From assembly GCF_032190615.1 (NCBI RefSeq), contig NZ_JAVLAT010000002.1, positions 1 through 64,000 of the forward strand: a stretch of 64,000 bases of DNA, in the 5' to 3' direction. The notes below the pieces were generated by a model that saw nothing but the letters and a program-made list of their open reading frames with translations, searched no databases and had not been told where the DNA came from. Position 1 is the stretch's first letter. Every line of letters starts with the position of its first letter. The translations under genes and the position numbers were made by a program. Of the stretch, positions 59,641 through 64,000 are shown one piece after another. The DNA comes from Brucella pseudogrignonensis. GTDB lineage: Bacteria > Pseudomonadota > Alphaproteobacteria > Rhizobiales > Rhizobiaceae.

Positions 59641-60441
59641 TCACTCGTCAGACCATCCAATAGACGATTCATCAGAACTATCCGAATAGTCTGCGTAACC
59701 GTCAAAGCGCCTATTTTCTAGTATGCGCAAGATTGCAGTTGCTGTAGAAGCTGGAGATAATCCCAGCGGTGGCGCAGGCGGTGGCGGTGGTGGTGGTGGT
59801 GGTGGTGGTGGTGGTGGTGGTGGTGGTGGTACTCGAACAGGGAGAACGCGAGTTCGCGCGCCCTTAAAGTGTAGTGGCTGATATATTGCCCCATCTAAAC
59901 TAGGATTCCGAAATGGATATTCGGGATAGTTTGCAAGATTAAAACTCGGCTCAAGACTGCCGAACAAACTTAAGTTTCGCGCTTGAACTTTTTTAATCAA
60001 CTCATTCTTAAAAGGACGTGGAGTTCGAAGAGGATTAATGGATTCATTTAAGCCCTCCTTCTCAATAGCGGACTCTGCATGAGGCATTCGGCCTGATGCA
60101 ATTCCGTTTGCTGAGGCAACTGCGTCAAAACCAATTCGTTGTCGAATAGATGATCGAGCCCCACCCTCAAAACGGCTCACAAGCTCCCCGACACTAAACG
60201 TGGGCGAGCTTTCTAGATCTCTAGCGCTTCCAACCAATCCTCCCACCGACATATTTTGACGACCTCGTAAAGGCCCAGCAAAATCCCTTTGGACAGGATT
60301 ACTTGGACCTTGAATCGAGTGTGGTTGAATATTTACTCTCACAGCTCTGATCTCAGGGTTCCGAGCGATTGTTTCGTCGTTAAAAACCTTTGCAGGGAGT
60401 GAAATGTCTTCTATTTCTAGCGTGCTAAACCAATCTGGCAT
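59641..60441 (-). CDS. Proline-rich unknown protein with WAVE-like acidic C-terminus
   Basis: The 266-residue protein begins MPDWFSTLEIEDISLPAKVF. Residues 1 to about 205 match no family I know. Then come VRV, 18 consecutive prolines and APPLGLSP, followed by a short helix ATAILRILENRRFDG and the terminal YADYSDSSDESSIGWSDE. Polyproline, then a helix with RR, then a Ser/Asp/Glu-rich end with a Trp three residues from the C-terminus is the order of the central-acidic region of eukaryotic WASP/WAVE proteins that activate Arp2/3. No clear actin-binding WH2 motif is seen. Cytoplasmic (no signal peptide), so export would need a type IV or other secretion system. Confidence 0.6.
   Translation of the reverse strand: MPDWFSTLEIEDISLPAKVFNDETIARNPEIRAVRVNIQPHSIQGPSNPVQRDFAGPLRGRQNMSVGGLVGSARDLESSPTFSVGELVSRFEGGARSSIRQRIGFDAVASANGIASGRMPHAESAIEKEGLNESINPLRTPRPFKNELIKKVQARNLSLFGSLEPSFNLANYPEYPFRNPSLDGAIYQPLHFKGARTRVLPVRVPPPPPPPPPPPPPPPPPPAPPLGLSPASTATAILRILENRRFDGYADYSDSSDESSIGWSDE
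59788..59829. repeat. Trinucleotide microsatellite coding for proline
   Basis: Fourteen perfect TGG units (CCA on the coding strand) within the polyproline tract. Unit gain or loss would lengthen or shorten the tract without breaking the frame. Confidence 0.95.
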
Positions 60442-60577
60442 CTACAAAACCCATAAATTATTTCTAACTCATTTAGGTATTGACATTAGAAAATAATCAC
60501 GGGCTTGAACACCTGTAATGCCTGCCAAAAGACGACCTCATCTTTGCGAAGAGGCCGATTTGGGAGCATTTAAAATG

Positions 60578-62149
<1,572 letters not shown>

Positions 62150-62294
62150 TCATTACGTGTTGAATTGGCACCGGCTGGTAACATGCTTATGACTGGTTGA
62201 AAAGTCTTTTACGGACAAGTTTCAGTTACTCGCTATAATTTTTATGATAATTCGCTGAGCGTAATTATTTATAACGAGCCCAAAAGGGGCCAAA

Positions 62295-63650
62295 ATGCGA
62301 AAATCATATCGACAGCTACCGCTTCTTCGCCGTTCTCAAGCAATGTGGATGAACCCGCGCTTATGGAAACCGCGTCTCGTATTCTGGTGCGGGGCTATTG
62401 CGATAGGTTTGATCAGCGTTGCATTCGCCGAAGCTGCCGATATTGCTCAGGGCCTTTTCAAAAATCTTACGAACGGCACTGAAAGCACATGGCGCGCATG
62501 GTTACCACTCATCATTACGCCGCTTGGCTTCATGCTTTGCTCATGGATTGCTATCACATGTTTCCCCGGTTCTGGCGGCAGCGGCATTCCACAAGCCATT
62601 GCAGCACGACACCTCAACAACCCCGAAGACCGCTCTCTGTTACTGTCACTTAGAATTGCGTTCGGAAAAATCATTCTGACAATTGCCGGCCTTTTCTCAG
62701 GCGCGTCCATCGGGCGGGAGGGACCAACCGTACAAGTTGGCGCTTCGATCATGTTGTTATCTGCCCGTATCGGCAGCATGGAACATGCGCGCGGTCTCAT
62801 CCTCGCGGGCTCGGCTGCAGGGATCGCTGCGGCTTTCAACACGCCACTTGCAGGTATTGTCTTTGCTATTGAAGAAATGGGGCGCGCCTATGCCGCCCGC
62901 ACCAATGGCCTTGTGCTCTCGGCAGTCATTCTCGCGGGTCTGGCCTCACTCGGACTTGTGGGAAATTATAACTATTTCGGCCTCACGACGGTTACAGTAG
63001 GAACGCATACGGACTGGATTCTGGTCGCAAGCTGCGGCGTGATTGGTGGTGCATTTGGGGCTGCTTTCAGTGCCGCTGCGCTCAACCTCACAAAGCGCGT
63101 AAGGCGCCGCGTACAAAAAGCACCGCTGCGCAGAACAGTCATGATAGCAGGCATGTGCGGTCTCGCTGTAGCCGTGATTGGCATTGCATCAGGCGGAGCA
63201 ACATTCGGCACAGGGTATGATCAGGCGCGCTCTGCGGTCGAAGGACTTTCGCTCCCGCCTTTCTATTTTATAGAGAAACTAGTGGCCGGTCTTCTTTCAA
63301 TGATCTCGGGCATTCCCGGTGGCATCTTTGCCCCTTCCCTCTCTGTGGGTGCAGGCCTTGGCAGCACCATAGGGCTAATACTAGGCACGAGCGCCAGCCT
63401 CGCCGCTATACTCGGCATGGCGGGCTATTTTGCAGGCGTTGTTCAGGCTCCGATGACAGCCTTTGTGATCATTCTGGAAATGACCGGCAACCACAACAAT
63501 GTAATTCCGCTGATGTGTGCGTCTATGCTCGGCTATGGAACCGCCCGACTGGTTTCTCATGAGCCACTTTATCATGCTCTTTCCCGCACTTTTGTCGCGG
63601 ACGTCTTGCGTCTTCGTCGTGCTCAAGAGAAAAATATTATTACGGATTGA
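62295..63650 (+). CDS. ClC-family chloride channel or Cl-/H+ exchanger
   Basis: The 451-residue membrane protein has the ClC signatures: CFPGSGGSGIPQAIAARH, the gating-Glu motif SGASIGREGPTVQVGASI, the second proton Glu in GIVFAIEEMGRAY, and ISGIPGGIFAPSLSVGAGL. Having both Glu residues suggests a Cl-/H+ exchanger rather than a channel. About 12 to 16 membrane-embedded helices are expected; no CBS domain is present. AAAAGGGG precedes the ATG. Similar genes follow guaB in related genomes, as far as I recall. It may help acid resistance. Confidence 0.9.
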   Translation: MRKSYRQLPLLRRSQAMWMNPRLWKPRLVFWCGAIAIGLISVAFAEAADIAQGLFKNLTNGTESTWRAWLPLIITPLGFMLCSWIAITCFPGSGGSGIPQAIAARHLNNPEDRSLLLSLRIAFGKIILTIAGLFSGASIGREGPTVQVGASIMLLSARIGSMEHARGLILAGSAAGIAAAFNTPLAGIVFAIEEMGRAYAARTNGLVLSAVILAGLASLGLVGNYNYFGLTTVTVGTHTDWILVASCGVIGGAFGAAFSAAALNLTKRVRRRVQKAPLRRTVMIAGMCGLAVAVIGIASGGATFGTGYDQARSAVEGLSLPPFYFIEKLVAGLLSMISGIPGGIFAPSLSVGAGLGSTIGLILGTSASLAAILGMAGYFAGVVQAPMTAFVIILEMTGNHNNVIPLMCASMLGYGTARLVSHEPLYHALSRTFVADVLRLRRAQEKNIITD

Positions 63651-63766
63651 AAGTCATCTTCGGGACCAAATACTTACAAGCAAATATTCAAAAAAAACAC
63701 TTGCAGGACTTACAACAATACCTTTCATTAGCCACCCAACATATAGGGTAATAAAAGGTAATCAAA

Positions 63767-64000
63767 ATGTTGGAACTGATGGGCGGAAGCATCACCGATG
63801 TACCAGGAATAAAGCTTGGGCATCACACACTTTCTAGACGCCCAACAGGATGCACGGTATTGCTCTGCGAAGAAGGTGCAGCAGCAGGTGTGGATGTGCG
63901 CGGCTCGGCACCGGGCACCCGGGAAACTGAACTGCTTGACCCTGTAAATCTTGTTGATCGGGTACATGCGATCCTGCTTTCAGGTGGCAGTGCATATGGT
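63767..64000 (+). CDS. P1-family peptidase (DmpA/aminopeptidase type), N-terminal part
   Basis: 78 codons are visible before the window ends: MLELMGGSITDVPGIKLGHH, then TGCTVLLCEEGAAAGVDVRG, SAPGTRETELLDPVNLVDRV, HAILLSGGSAYG. This matches the start of the P1/S58 peptidases, self-processing Ntn-type aminopeptidases such as DmpA. The cleavage site and nucleophile lie beyond the window. AAAAGG is nine bases before the ATG. Confidence 0.85.
   Translation, partial: MLELMGGSITDVPGIKLGHHTLSRRPTGCTVLLCEEGAAAGVDVRGSAPGTRETELLDPVNLVDRVHAILLSGGSAYG

Overview
The window looks like a chromosomal segment of a Brucella/Ochrobactrum-type alphaproteobacterium (Hyphomicrobiales, Brucellaceae). This is inferred from the housekeeping proteins (guaA, guaB, katA-oxyR, RsmB family), rhizobial families such as DUF982, DUF1515 and DUF6362, and intergenic repeats of a type familiar from Brucella and Ochrobactrum. 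No rRNA, tRNA or CRISPR array was recognised.

Positions 1 to about 33,000 are the right-hand part of a temperate HK97-type siphophage. A leftward late operon (12168 to the window edge) encodes HNH nuclease, TerS, TerL, portal, protease, capsid, connectors, tail tube, tail chaperones and a frameshifted tape measure. A leftward early operon (20829 to 13622) encodes a Cro-like and an XRE regulator, then replication and recombination genes (LexA-like winged helix, DnaA domain IV protein, RuvC-like resolvase, DnaB-type helicase). A LexA/CI-like S24 repressor at 20925 reads rightward and is followed by five probable lysogenic-conversion genes: two lipoproteins, a TagO/VasI-like secreted protein, an unknown protein and a membrane protein. 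A second early operon reads rightward from 24757 (RecE-like nuclease, RecT, HNH-like and ASCH proteins). Both early promoters carry the same repressor operator between -35 and -10, within clusters of three sites. Excisionase and integrase end the prophage near 32941; the far attachment site is outside the window.

Positions 33,000 to 35,400 are a decayed border zone with a broken DUF1515 gene, DUF982, two tiny membrane ORFs, a terminator and a dispersed repeat. Positions 35,447 to 45,193 form a catabolic cluster that fits hydroxyproline or imino-acid use: an ABC importer, an M24 X-Pro-type peptidase, an FCD-GntR regulator, a pyrroline-hydroxycarboxylate deaminase of the DapA fold, a 2-oxoglutarate semialdehyde dehydrogenase and a malate/lactate-dehydrogenase-like reductase. 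The end product would be 2-oxoglutarate. The next unit is a KgtP-like 2-oxoglutarate permease (frameshifted near its C-terminus) divergent from a DctB/DctD-like two-component system whose regulator lacks the sigma54-contact GAFTGA loop.

Housekeeping genes follow: guaA, an MTA/SAH nucleosidase, an RsmB-type methyltransferase, and katA divergent from oxyR. Between oxyR and guaB lies an AT-rich island (57,212 to 60,441) of four unrecognised leftward ORFs. One has 18 consecutive prolines followed by an acidic C-terminus resembling the Arp2/3-binding end of eukaryotic WAVE proteins; two others carry LPxY motifs. This is the best candidate here for something undescribed, possibly host-directed effectors. 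The window closes with guaB, a ClC-type chloride transporter and the start of a P1-family peptidase.
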